Source: Splendidivirga corallicola (GTDB lineage Bacteria > Bacteroidota > Bacteroidia > Cytophagales > Cyclobacteriaceae). Taken from it: a stretch of 64,000 bases of DNA. The notes below the pieces were generated by a model. The model worked only from the letters and a program-made list of their open reading frames with translations, was not told the DNA's origin and did no database searches. The translations under genes and the position numbers were made by a program. Of the stretch, positions 52,284 to 61,212 are shown one piece after another (position 1 is the first letter of the stretch; every line of letters begins with the position of its first letter). The stretch covers positions 222,844 to 286,843 of the forward strand of contig JAUJEA010000011.1 of assembly GCA_030442035.1 (NCBI GenBank), read 5' to 3'.

Positions 52284-53132
52284 TCATTCAATTTTTACAA
52301 TAGGTTCATCCTCTAAATACCCAAGTGACACTAAAAACTTATCTGCCTCAATCAGTGTTTTTTTATAGAACTCAAAATTCCTATAGTTAAAGAATCCATG
52401 CCCCACTCCTTCATACAAAAACAAATCACATCTGCTTTCAACCTTGTCCATAACTTTTTTATAATATTCGACAGTTACAACCGGAACAAGCTTATCATTT
52501 GTCCCAAGGAATATGATTGTGGGAGGCGCTCCATTTTTGATGTTATGTAGCGGTGAAAATTCCTTATAATCATCTCCAATTCTTTCATAGCCATAGCCTC
52601 CAGGGCCATTATCTATAACCGGATTAAAGAGGACTAAGGCATTTGGGACACAATTTATAAACAAATCATCTGAGGCTTCATTATAATCTTGTATTAATGC
52701 TGTTGCAGCAGCAAGATGCCCACCGGCTGAGCCTCCTGAAGCTATGATTTTAGTTGAATCAATGTGAAAACGCAATGAGTTTTTTCTAATATACCTAATG
52801 GCAGATTTGGCATCTTTCAGTGATTCAAATGGGGTGGTTTTGTTTATGTTCTTAGTTCTGTAATCAACCAAAATGCAGACCATCCCTCTTTTGGAAAAAT
52901 ATTTGGCATGGTTGAGGAATTGAGTTCGGTCACCACCTAACCAACCTCCCCCAAAAAAGAAAACCATGGAAGGGTAGGTTTTGGTTGCGTCAACTTTCTC
53001 CGGATAATATACCTCCATGAATAGTTTAACAGAGTCAATTTGTTTGTATAACGTTTTCTCTTGGGCATAGCAAATAGCAGAACTATTAATTATGGTAAAC
53101 AAAACTATGAAAAGATGGTAATTTGTCTTCAT
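52284..53132 (-). CDS. secreted alpha/beta hydrolase (esterase/lipase-like)
   Basis: From ATG 53132 the 282-residue protein has a signal peptide (to about residue 24). It has an oxyanion loop VFFFGGGWLGGDR, the nucleophile elbow ASGGSAGGHLAA with serine, a later LGTNDKLVPV aspartate and GVGHGF histidine, forming a complete triad of the BD-FAE/Aes-type esterases. The substrate, an acylated sugar or peptide, is unknown. Single gene in a minus-strand run. Confidence 0.87.
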   Translation of the reverse strand: MKTNYHLFIVLFTIINSSAICYAQEKTLYKQIDSVKLFMEVYYPEKVDATKTYPSMVFFFGGGWLGGDRTQFLNHAKYFSKRGMVCILVDYRTKNINKTTPFESLKDAKSAIRYIRKNSLRFHIDSTKIIASGGSAGGHLAAATALIQDYNEASDDLFINCVPNALVLFNPVIDNGPGGYGYERIGDDYKEFSPLHNIKNGAPPTIIFLGTNDKLVPVVTVEYYKKVMDKVESRCDLFLYEGVGHGFFNYRNFEFYKKTLIEADKFLVSLGYLEDEPIVKIE

Positions 53133-53225
53133 TAGCGGTTTTTGCATGTTGGTCACGTTCTGTATAGAAGTAATAGTGGATTGAGACGCAATGCTTTTTA
53201 AATAGCAATATAATTATTTAAACAC

Positions 53226-53259
53226 AAAAGCGGTTCGAGTTTGCACCCGAACCGCTTTT
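53226..53259 (-). terminator. intrinsic terminator of the VOC gene (possibly bidirectional)
   Basis: AAAAGCGGTTCG (53226-53237) pairs perfectly over 12 bases with CGAACCGCTTTT (53248-53259) around a 10-base loop. T-rich flanks occur on both sides. It lies 36 bases past the VOC stop. Confidence 0.8.
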
Positions 53260-53295
53260 GCTTTTATACCTTGTTATGCGTTCGCTTTTCCTCAA

Positions 53296-53793
53296 TCAAT
53301 TTGGGGAATGTAAGCCCATTTTGTTTCCTTCCGAATCAAGAAATATTGCGAAATATCCACTTTCATCGGCATGAGGTGTTTTGGGAACAATGATTTTTCC
53401 GCCATTTTTCTCGGCTTTATCCAGAATCACTTGAAGGTTGTCTCCACCATTCAGATATATAGTTATACCATCTGCTGAAGGTTGGTATCCTTCGCCTTTC
53501 ATGATTACTCCTGTTACCATTTGTCCCTCATACGGAAGTAGACCCAATTCCATTCCCGGAAATTCCATTTTCTCAATGTTAATATCCAAAATTGTTTGAT
53601 AAAATTCGATTGCTCGTGAAATGTCCGTTGCTGGAATTTCAAAAATTGAAATATAACTTTTCATGTCTTTTGTACTTTGATTTAGGGTTGGATCAATCTT
53701 TTGTCTTTCTGGAAAAGAGTTATGTTTACTTTTAATAGCTGTAAAGCCCAAAGCTAGTATTACTATGGAAATACTTAATATAATTTTTTTCAT
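53296..53793 (-). CDS. VOC (glyoxalase-fold) family protein with N-terminal anchor
   Basis: The 165-residue protein starts with a hydrophobic stretch (KKIILSISIVILALGFTA), probably an anchor or signal. Residues 46-163 form a VOC domain: ISIFEIPATDISRAIEFYQT, a middle GITIYLNGGDNLQVIL and GYFAIFLDSEGNKMGL. Metal ligands are not clear. It precedes... in transcription order it follows an AraC-type regulator 75 bases upstream, which may control it. Confidence 0.85.
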   Translation of the reverse strand: MKKIILSISIVILALGFTAIKSKHNSFPERQKIDPTLNQSTKDMKSYISIFEIPATDISRAIEFYQTILDINIEKMEFPGMELGLLPYEGQMVTGVIMKGEGYQPSADGITIYLNGGDNLQVILDKAEKNGGKIIVPKTPHADESGYFAIFLDSEGNKMGLHSPN

Positions 53794-53867
53794 GTCTCAT
53801 AATTAAATTGACATGACAAAATTATATTCTCGATGAGGAATGAAATTGTAAAAATGCGACACGCCTT

Positions 53868-54680
53868 CTATTTGTAGAAAAGAGTAGAGAGAGCCATACT
53901 CTCATCCCCTAAAAACTCTTTTGGAGTGATTCCGGTAAACTCCTTAAAGTCTTTAATAAAATGTGCTTGGTCGAAATATTCGCTTTCATAAGCTATGTCA
54001 GTAAGGTTTTCATTGTTGTTAAGTAACATTTTTAAGGCTGCTTGTAGTCGCATTACCTTACCTAACTGCTTTGGGCTAATGCCAATTTGCTTTTTAAAAT
54101 TTCTTTCGAGCTGTCTTCTTTTCGATAAATCGTCTTTCAGGATAGTATTTATTGGGGTACTTCCATTAGTAGATACAAGAGCATCAACAGTTGTTCTTAC
54201 AATATTTTCAACGGTTGTGTTATCATTGAGTTTGTTTAAAAGAAATGTTTCAATAATCTCAATACGCTGTTGAGTATCGGTGGCCTGAATGATTTTTTGT
54301 TCTAACTCTTTTGCGGGAATTTCTCCGAATAGATTTTCGACTGGAGTTTCCTTGTCCGCTAAATTTTTGAGTGGCGTGTTTACAAAGTTTCCAAACCCAT
54401 AAGGATAGAAGCAGATTGCAAATGAATTGACATGTCCTACTGGTTCGATATAATAAGATTTTGTTCTTTGCCCCATAACCATTGCACAAGGGTGTAAAAT
54501 AAATTCACTATCGGAAATATATCGTTTTATGTTGTCTCCAAGATTGAATGTCATTTCAATACAGCCATCGGGAATAATTTTTTGTTTTTGGTTGTTGGGA
54601 TCAAAAGGTACCTCTAAAGTCCAATAAAACTTGACGAGTGCTTCTAAGTCCGGATGTGGTTGAAATGTTTGATAATTCAT
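53868..54680 (-). CDS. AraC family transcriptional regulator
   Basis: The 270-residue protein has an N-terminal ligand-like domain (HPDLEALVKFYWTLEVPF, IIPDGCIEMTFNLGD, MVMGQRT) of the DUF6597 type. A C-terminal double helix-turn-helix follows (RRQLERNFKKQIGISPKQLGKV and LTDIAYESEYFDQAHFIKDFKEFTGITPKEFL). AraC regulators usually activate neighbouring genes; the VOC gene directly downstream is the best candidate target. Ligand unknown. Confidence 0.9.
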   Translation of the reverse strand: MNYQTFQPHPDLEALVKFYWTLEVPFDPNNQKQKIIPDGCIEMTFNLGDNIKRYISDSEFILHPCAMVMGQRTKSYYIEPVGHVNSFAICFYPYGFGNFVNTPLKNLADKETPVENLFGEIPAKELEQKIIQATDTQQRIEIIETFLLNKLNDNTTVENIVRTTVDALVSTNGSTPINTILKDDLSKRRQLERNFKKQIGISPKQLGKVMRLQAALKMLLNNNENLTDIAYESEYFDQAHFIKDFKEFTGITPKEFLGDESMALSTLFYK

Positions 54681-54751
54681 TGATTTATTATTTTTCCTAA
54701 GTGATACACCACGGTGAGTATAAAGGATATTTTAATTCGCTTTATACATTC

Positions 54752-55789
54752 TCATAAGCTTTTTTGCCTTCTCAGTATTTTTACAATACGGCTATATACA
54801 ATTTCCGATAAATTCCAGTTGTATCCTTCAAAATCAGTTGTATTCATAAATTGAATCACAACCGTATCAATATCTTTGTGGTATTTGGCAATACTCTGAT
54901 AGCCAGGAATCAGACCTGTATGTTCATATACGTAAATTGAGGAATAGATTGCCTGTTCACCTTCATCAAACAATGAGCCATCGTTCAATGCCCTTAAGAA
55001 TATACCCACATCTTCTGCTGTTGCTAACATTCCCTGCTTGTCAGTCTTTAAATCGGAATCATAGCCAACATAATAGCCACTCATCACATTGTCTATATTC
55101 ACTTCACTTAACGAACTAAAAGTATTGTTCAGCTCAAGTGGAATCAAAATTTCTTCTTTGATATACTGGTGATAACTATAACCCACCACCTTATCAATGA
55201 GCTCTCTAATCAACAAATAATTCGTGTTTGAATATCCATAATCTTCACCCGGTTCAAAGTTGGCTGGCAAATCAAGAGCCAATTCAAGCCTTTCTTTATT
55301 GCTTTCCCGCGGGCTTACCCAATAATTATGAGCATCGGTATAATTAGGAATGCCACTCCGATGTTGTACCATCATTTTCAAGGTTATTTCCTCTGCATTT
55401 TCAATTCTTCCCACAAGTTCCGGAAAGTAATCAGCAAGCGTTTTATCCAAAGATAAACGCCCGTCATAGACCAACTTGGTTACAGCGACAGCAACATATA
55501 ACTTACTGATACTGGCAATCTTGAATAAGGCTTGTGGGTCGGCAGGTATTTTATTTTTTCGGTCGTGCCAACCGGCTGCATAAAATGCTGGTGGTTTGCC
55601 AGACTCATCTACATAAACAATCACTCCATCAAATCCATGATCAATGGCGTCATTTACTTGTTCTTGAACCGTATCTGGTAGTGGTAATATCCAAGCCCAT
55701 ACCAAAATCCATGGAACGAAAAACATGGAGGTTATGGTTCCAATAAGTAATACTATTCTAAGTATTCGTTTTGTTTGTTTCTTCATCAT
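54752..55789 (-). CDS. serine hydrolase of the beta-lactamase / class C-like family
   Basis: A 345-residue protein with a membrane anchor or signal (ILRIVLLIGTITSMFFVPWIL). The catalytic motifs are SISK (SxxK) in FKIASISKLYVAVAV, YSN in DYGYSNTNYLLIREL and HTG in YEHTGLIPGY. Members include D-aminopeptidases, esterases and penicillin-binding-like proteins. An envelope location is expected. The actual substrate cannot be told and antibiotic resistance should not be assumed. Confidence 0.9.
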   Translation of the reverse strand: MMKKQTKRILRIVLLIGTITSMFFVPWILVWAWILPLPDTVQEQVNDAIDHGFDGVIVYVDESGKPPAFYAAGWHDRKNKIPADPQALFKIASISKLYVAVAVTKLVYDGRLSLDKTLADYFPELVGRIENAEEITLKMMVQHRSGIPNYTDAHNYWVSPRESNKERLELALDLPANFEPGEDYGYSNTNYLLIRELIDKVVGYSYHQYIKEEILIPLELNNTFSSLSEVNIDNVMSGYYVGYDSDLKTDKQGMLATAEDVGIFLRALNDGSLFDEGEQAIYSSIYVYEHTGLIPGYQSIAKYHKDIDTVVIQFMNTTDFEGYNWNLSEIVYSRIVKILRRQKSL

Positions 55790-55830
55790 ATTCTTTCAGC
55801 GCGGTTCATTTTTTTAATTGCTCAAAACAT

Positions 55831-55940
55831 GGAATAAAGAACATAATGTTCTTTATTCCTCAAATATTGCAAATCAAGGTGAACAAGCAATGAGAAGCAA
55901 AGACTTAGTCTTGAAATTAGAGGTATAAATAGGGAGAACC
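55831..55940. repeat. intergenic repeat R3
   Basis: The repeat begins with GGAATAAAGAACATAATG, part of an imperfect palindrome (AAAGAACAT-A-ATGTTCTTT at 55836-55854). CAAATATTGCAAAT and GAGAAGCAAAGACTTAGTC follow. Copies in the same orientation lie at 57239-57345 and, with an inserted segment, at 44058-44345. Confidence 0.7.
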
Positions 55941-56035
55941 AATCTACGATGGTGTACAATTTTCTGGGAATATAAAGCGTGGCATGTTTTGAAATGGATT
56001 TGTTTCAGGCCGTTAGAGAGGTTGATTGTATTTAT

Positions 56036-56125
56036 ACTGCTCGTATTTAGCATTTTCCTGTGCTATGCCGTATGATCCTACGTCAGCAAACATTTTCATT
56101 TCCGAATGTTTACTGACGATTAGTA
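56036..56125. repeat. uninterrupted copy of the split repeat, forming a hairpin
   Basis: CGTCAGCAAACATT (56081-56094) pairs with AATGTTTACTGACG (56105-56118), one mismatch in 14, around a 10-base loop. The left part matches 51372-51436 and the right part 52072-52104, so the site equals those two halves without the gene between them. The remaining gap 55941-56147 has a further small GC stem (AAGCGG/CCGCTT). Confidence 0.7.
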
Positions 56126-56147
56126 CAAGCGGTTGTTTTAATGCCGC

Positions 56148-56606
56148 TTATGTTTTGTTAGGTAGCTTTTTCTCATTTTCGCTTATTGGAAGCAATCTTG
56201 AATCGTCTAATGCCGCTGTCCTATGTCCGGCACCATTTAGATAATCCTCTCCACGAGCAAATTCCATAAACTTAAGAACCGATTGATGTTCAACTAATAG
56301 TACTGCATCCCATTTTTCAGACTCAGGTCCAATTAGAAAGTTTTTACTGCTTCCATAGAATATAACACTGCTCCCAGCTTTTTTTAATTCAGGTAATGTG
56401 TTATCCAAGTACAATTTGTATGCTTCTTTACCAGTGATTTGCTGTTGAGGTTTTATTGATCCCAAATCTGTATAATCTGCTTTTGATTTAAACTTCAGCA
56501 GATTTAGCATTACAATTTTTCCCTTAGTGTGGAAATCTTGATAGAACCTTTTACCTGCTTCGACATTTGCTTCGATATATTTTTGCATCGCAATATTTTT
56601 CTTCAA
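56148..56606 (-). CDS. DUF1330 family protein
   Basis: The 152-residue protein matches the DUF1330 (dimeric alpha-beta barrel) pattern: GKIVMLNLLKFKSKADY, TGKEAYKLYLDNTLPELKKAGSS, WDAVLLVEHQSVLKFMEF and GAGHRTAALDDSRLL. Function is unknown. A second methionine at residue 7 is an alternative start. It lies 37 bases downstream of a Crp/Fnr regulator in the same direction and may be its target. Confidence 0.85.
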   Translation of the reverse strand: MKKNIAMQKYIEANVEAGKRFYQDFHTKGKIVMLNLLKFKSKADYTDLGSIKPQQQITGKEAYKLYLDNTLPELKKAGSSVIFYGSSKNFLIGPESEKWDAVLLVEHQSVLKFMEFARGEDYLNGAGHRTAALDDSRLLPISENEKKLPNKT

Positions 56607-56643
56607 AGGTCATATTAATAAGACGGTAATTCGTTGATGTAGA

Positions 56644-57222
56644 TCAAGAAATTTTCATGAGTTTTTTCCGAATTCTGCTAACCGTTTCAGGACTTACATT
56701 TAAATAAGAAGCAATTTCATACTGTGGAATTTCATTCATTATATTACTATTTGAGTTTAGTAATTTCAAATATCTTTCTTCAGCACTGAGCAACCTTATA
56801 TCTTCCAGCTTTTGATGTGTAGAAATGAATAATTTTTCAGCAATGTTTCTTGCCATTTGTTCCATAAATGAATGTTTCTTTCCTAATTCTTCAATTTGAT
56901 TTCTTGTTGTAATCCTTATAACAGAATCATTCATACAAATTATTTCTTTTGTTGATTCATTTTTAGTTAAAAAGCTATAATAGTTTGCGACAAATTGATT
57001 CTCAAAAACAAAATCATCAATGACCTCTTTTCTATTTCCAATAGATACACATTTCAAAAGACCTTTTTCTACAAATCCTATTTTTTGGCTAACCTTTCCA
57101 TATTCAATAAATTTTTCACCTTTAGAATATGCTTTGACTTGAAAACAAGAGGAGAACAATTCGGCTTCATGAGGTGATATTCGAAAATTGTCTATAAGAA
57201 ATTTATTCATGCTGCTAGTCAT
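56644..57222 (-). CDS. Crp/Fnr family transcriptional regulator
   Basis: From ATG 57222 the 192-residue protein has a cyclic-nucleotide-binding-like fold (FSSCFQVKAYSKGEKFIEYGKV, KIGFVEKGLLKCV) and a C-terminal winged helix (PQYEIASYLNVSPETVSRIRKKL). Cysteine and nucleotide-contact residues of true Fnr or Crp are not evident. A longer ORF starting at 57399 would translate through repeat R4, which is implausible; a further ATG at 57210 is possible. Signal and targets unknown. Confidence 0.88.
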   Translation of the reverse strand: MTSSMNKFLIDNFRISPHEAELFSSCFQVKAYSKGEKFIEYGKVSQKIGFVEKGLLKCVSIGNRKEVIDDFVFENQFVANYYSFLTKNESTKEIICMNDSVIRITTRNQIEELGKKHSFMEQMARNIAEKLFISTHQKLEDIRLLSAEERYLKLLNSNSNIMNEIPQYEIASYLNVSPETVSRIRKKLMKIS

Positions 57223-57238
57223 TACACCTAATATATAA

Positions 57239-57345
57239 TGAAGAACATAATGTTCATCATTCCCTAAATATTGCAAATAAAATGAACAAGCAATGAGAAG
57301 CAAAGATTTAGTCCTGGAATCAGAGGTATAAATGAGGAGCCAATC
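57239..57345. repeat. intergenic repeat R4
   Basis: AAGAACATAATGTTCATCAT, CAATGAGAAGCAAAGATTTA and GAGGTATAAATGAGGAGCC match R3 at 55.83-55.94 kb closely in the same orientation. It sits between the Crp/Fnr and MFS genes. Confidence 0.7.
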
Positions 57346-57385
57346 TAAGGTGGTGGATCGGTTTTCTTTTTTGTAAACAGTTGGA

Positions 57386-58657
57386 TCATTCTTCATCACC
57401 AGATTCCGATGTCAGCGCTGGTGTCAAAAAATCCCGCATGTCTTTATTACCTGAAATAAGTATAGCTAATATAAAAGTGATCAGTCCGGTAATAATGAAA
57501 AGCAAAGGAATATTCTGATCCATCAGATCAGCGACTACACCACTCAATCCCATGGATATGGGCATCAGGCCAGTCGTGAGCATGGTGAGTAGTCCAAAAA
57601 CACGTCCTCTGATTTCCGAGGCTACTTTTGTTTGTAATGCAGTGATTACGGTAATGTTGAAATAACCGTTAAAAATTCCCAAAGCCATAATAAGGAGAAG
57701 GGCAAAAACATGATTTAGTACGAAACCAAAAACAGGCATAATGGCGGCCATCAATACAAGAGAAAGGACAGCTACTTTGGGCTTTACTCCAGGCGGGAAC
57801 TTCAATGTCCCGGCCAAAGCATAGCCTATCAACGAACCAAAGCCAAAACCTGCCAGGATATATCCATACCAATCCGCCTGAACTTTTAAAAAATCCTCTA
57901 CATAAAATGGCAATAAAACAATGAATGGCATGGAAAAGAAGTTTAACATTGCCGCAGCACCAAATAAAAATCGCATGCCTTTATCCTTCCAGACAAAGTG
58001 AAAGCCTTCCAGGGTATCTTCTTTGAATTGATTCCATTTACTTTTTAATATTGCTGATTTGTCAGGGAATTTCTGAGGAATTTTAATGAACATTTCACTC
58101 ACTCCGGAGAATACATATGAAATTCCATCTATCAGAAAAAGGACGGCAGCCCCCAGTTTGACAAACAGAATGCCACCTATCGCCTGGCCAACCAGCATGC
58201 TTAACTGCATGGAGGACTGATTTAGTGAATTGGCAGCCTCCACGCGTTGCTGCGGGACTATATCGGGTATAGAGGCAGTGATGGCAGGAGAAAAAAAAGT
58301 CCTTATTATACCCAATACAACACTTACACCAAAGAGGATGGTGATAATCAAGGTGACTTCATTATCATAAAAGAATATCAAATAGGACAGCGCCAATACC
58401 AGGATTCCACTGATGAAATCACAATAGACAATTATTTTCTTCCTGGAATAATGATCTGAAAATGTGCCTGCAAATGGACTCACCAAAACGGAGGGAAGCA
58501 TGGATACCATCATCAGGGTACCCATTAGAGTGGCCGATCCGGTCGTGTGTTTTACCCAGAACATCATGGCGATAGCAAATGCCTGGGAACCGAGCTGACT
58601 TACAAATTGCCCTTGCCAGAGTAAAAGAAAATCTTTGTTCCACAATTTATTGGCCAT
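57386..58657 (-). CDS. MFS transporter
   Basis: From ATG 58657 the 423-residue protein has twelve hydrophobic segments. The opening LWNKDFLLLWQGQFVSQLGSQ and the loop DHYSRKKIIVYCDF after the second helix are typical of the MFS_3-type (enterobactin exporter EntS / macrolide-efflux-like) group. It probably exports a small molecule by proton antiport; substrate unknown. The upstream start at 58702 adds an unlikely extension. A short copy of its 3' part is found at 50.7 kb. Confidence 0.9.
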   Translation of the reverse strand: MANKLWNKDFLLLWQGQFVSQLGSQAFAIAMMFWVKHTTGSATLMGTLMMVSMLPSVLVSPFAGTFSDHYSRKKIIVYCDFISGILVLALSYLIFFYDNEVTLIITILFGVSVVLGIIRTFFSPAITASIPDIVPQQRVEAANSLNQSSMQLSMLVGQAIGGILFVKLGAAVLFLIDGISYVFSGVSEMFIKIPQKFPDKSAILKSKWNQFKEDTLEGFHFVWKDKGMRFLFGAAAMLNFFSMPFIVLLPFYVEDFLKVQADWYGYILAGFGFGSLIGYALAGTLKFPPGVKPKVAVLSLVLMAAIMPVFGFVLNHVFALLLIMALGIFNGYFNITVITALQTKVASEIRGRVFGLLTMLTTGLMPISMGLSGVVADLMDQNIPLLFIITGLITFILAILISGNKDMRDFLTPALTSESGDEE

Positions 58658-58935
58658 AGTCCAGGACGAATACACAATTGATTGCAATCGGAGAATTAGC
58701 AAATGTTTGAGATAAAATTCAATACTTTTGACATGACCGGGCCTGATCCTTCTTCAATGGGGAATATATTCCATGAGCACAAATTCGTTAGGGAATATCT
58801 TTGTTTATTATCGATTAAAAATGAAATGAGCTAATTCCCATCTGGCATCCTAAGCAAACATTAAGATTTATTAACATTTCAAGTTTTGTTTGAAATTCAG
58901 CTATTTTACCTTTGAAAACTCGATTTATCATAGGA

Positions 58936-60843
58936 ATGAATTATTCTTATCAACAATTCTTGAAACTGATGGTTATCTTATTATGGTGCATTTGCCCAAT
59001 GGTCGTCTTTGCCCAGGATTCCATCAAAGAGCTAGAAAGAGCGTTGAACGATAGTCATGGTGTTCAACGATTAAAATTGCTTAACCAAATTACCGCGCAA
59101 TATCTGGCCACGGATCCCAAAAAAGGACTGAAGTACGCCAGGCAAGCGACTACGCTGGCTGATAATATTTTTAAAGAAAAGAGTAAAGCACTATTCGAAG
59201 GAGAATTGTCACTCCATCCGATGTCTTATTTGCATTTAGGACAAGTACAATTCGCCAGAGGAAAATATTATGATGCCCAACAAGCCTACAATAAAGCAAT
59301 GACACTTGCTCAGACCATTGAAGATGAGGAGCTGATCAAGGAGAGCCAATTACACCTGAGCAGTCTGGACACAATCAATGTGAAGGAAGGCAATGTGATT
59401 AAGAATACTTTTGGGAACCTTAGAATTGGTGAAAAAATTAAAGACAAAAGAGAAAACTTAACGCTCAATTTCATAATCAAACAGGCAAAGAATGCTGAAA
59501 GTCAAAAACATTATCTAAAGGCTATAGAGCAATATGAAAAGGCCATTGAGATTTTAAGTGATCAGGGTGATCATGATGCCGTTACCGAATATGCTCAGCA
59601 AATTGCCATGTTATACGGAAAAATTGGTGATGAAAAAAAAGCACTTGACCATTACGAATTGGTACTTGATAGAAAGGAACAATTGAATGACACTACAGGA
59701 TTAAAGGACATTCAGGAACAATTGGCAGAGCTAAGACCACCAATAATAGATCAAGAAACGCCATGGAGCGCAGAGCAAAAGGAAGAAATCACCAAGGAAA
59801 AAGAGCGATATCGTCTTTTGGCTGAATCTTCGGAAGAACAACAGGATCTCAAAAAATCACTTGAATACTATAAACTCTATACTGAACTCAACAATCGATT
59901 GAAAGATGAAGAGCAGACCCGGCAAATGGCATTGCGGGAGAAGACCTATCAGCTGGAAAAAAGAAGCCAGGAAGTAGCCCTACTAAAATCCGAAAAAGAA
60001 GTCCAATCACTCACTTTAGCTCAACAAGAGACACAACTTCAAAATGATCGTATTTTCAAGCGTAACTTGACTTTAGGAATACTATTTTTGCTACTAACTA
60101 CACTATTCATCTTTTTTCTTTACCGGGGAAAAAAGGGTGCTTTAGGAAAACTTAATCTTGCTTACGGCGATCTTAAGTTAACACAAGAAAAACTGGTTAG
60201 TGCTGAAAGCCGTATTAAAAGACTTTTACATCAGCAAGTTAGCCAAGGTGTGGCGCAGCAACTACTAAGCGGTGAGAATACTGATCAGGCCAAGAGAAAA
60301 TTTGTTTGTGTGATGTTCCTGGATATCCGGGATTTTACTCCTTTTGCAGAACAACGAGAACCTGAAGAGATAATCCGTTATCAAAATGATGTTTTTAGTT
60401 TTATGATCGACATTATTGATCAACATAAGGGTATTATCAATCAATTTTTGGGAGATGGATTTATGGCGACCTTTGGTTTACAAGACGATGAAATCCCGGA
60501 ATGTGAAAATGCTTTTCAGGCAGCTAAAGAAATTATCACCAAGACTAGAGAAAAAAGTCAGGAGGGAACCATTCCTGAAACACGTCTTGGAATCGGATTG
60601 CATGCCGGAAATGTGGTCGTTGGAAATGTAGGCACAGCAATTCGTAAGCAGTATTCCATTACAGGCAATACTGTTATTACCGCAGCACGTATTGAGCAAT
60701 TAAACAAAGAATTCAAATCCCAGTTATTGATCTCCAGGGAAGTGTTTGACAAATTGAACAACCCCATAGAAATTGATCAAGACTTTACCGAAGTGATTGT
60801 AAAGGGCCGTAAGAAACCGGTTGAACTATTGAAAATTGTATAG
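58936..60843 (+). CDS. TPR membrane protein with class III adenylate/guanylate cyclase domain
   Basis: ATG 58936 is preferred to an upstream TTG; it opens on a signal peptide to about residue 27. TPR repeats run to about residue 300 and a coiled coil to about 370. A membrane helix (LTLGILFLLLTTLFIFFLY) follows. The cyclase domain has metal aspartates Asp463 (FLDIRDF) and Asp507 (LGDGFMATFG), spaced 44 residues as in active class III enzymes. A GLHAGNVVVGNVGTAIRKQYSITG block forms the catalytic face. Periplasmic TPRs would sense a ligand and the cytosolic domain make cAMP or cGMP. Confidence 0.92.
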   Translation: MNYSYQQFLKLMVILLWCICPMVVFAQDSIKELERALNDSHGVQRLKLLNQITAQYLATDPKKGLKYARQATTLADNIFKEKSKALFEGELSLHPMSYLHLGQVQFARGKYYDAQQAYNKAMTLAQTIEDEELIKESQLHLSSLDTINVKEGNVIKNTFGNLRIGEKIKDKRENLTLNFIIKQAKNAESQKHYLKAIEQYEKAIEILSDQGDHDAVTEYAQQIAMLYGKIGDEKKALDHYELVLDRKEQLNDTTGLKDIQEQLAELRPPIIDQETPWSAEQKEEITKEKERYRLLAESSEEQQDLKKSLEYYKLYTELNNRLKDEEQTRQMALREKTYQLEKRSQEVALLKSEKEVQSLTLAQQETQLQNDRIFKRNLTLGILFLLLTTLFIFFLYRGKKGALGKLNLAYGDLKLTQEKLVSAESRIKRLLHQQVSQGVAQQLLSGENTDQAKRKFVCVMFLDIRDFTPFAEQREPEEIIRYQNDVFSFMIDIIDQHKGIINQFLGDGFMATFGLQDDEIPECENAFQAAKEIITKTREKSQEGTIPETRLGIGLHAGNVVVGNVGTAIRKQYSITGNTVITAARIEQLNKEFKSQLLISREVFDKLNNPIEIDQDFTEVIVKGRKKPVELLKIV

Positions 60844-61212
60844 TACGCTTAGCTATTAATAGTGGTACATTATCAGGTGTTTCTGTTCTTTTTGCTTGCC
60901 GAAAAAGGTACTGTATAACATGCATAACCTTTGATTCTCCCGGAGATATAATTGTAAAGCATTTTTAGCAACATAATCTATAGGAAATACGATTGCTCAC
61001 CACCTTTACACTTGATCATAGATTTCTTTATTAGAAGCTGAGTGTTTCAGGAAGTATACCAATCACAGTTTGAACGCCTGAATTCCAAACCATGAACATA
61101 TGAATTATTCATTGTCATTGTTATATGAATGAAATTCATCATTATTATAAAATAAATTCACTGAATTAATAGTTCGGTGATGCCAGGTTTCTCGTTCAAG
61201 CAAAATAAAAAG
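60844..61212. other. intergenic region, no recognised element
   Basis: This AT-rich gap holds weak inverted repeats around ATGAAT/ATTCAT (61096-61140) but no terminator with a clear T-tract and no TAnnTTTG promoter that I can support. Confidence 0.5.

Noticed and set aside
54752..55789. Beta-lactamase resistance gene
   Set aside because: The SxxK, YSN and HTG motifs are shared with many esterases and peptidases; membrane anchoring and context give no sign of antibiotic resistance.
50823..57222. Chromosomal integron cassette array
   Set aside because: There are small same-strand genes and structured spacers, but no IntI, the core sites do not match attC consensus consistently, and several genes have their own terminators. 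Only the split-repeat observation is kept.
57223..57399. N-terminal extension of the Crp/Fnr gene up to 57399
   Set aside because: It would translate repeat R4 and overlap the MFS stop; family length and two good ATGs support a start at 57222 or 57210.
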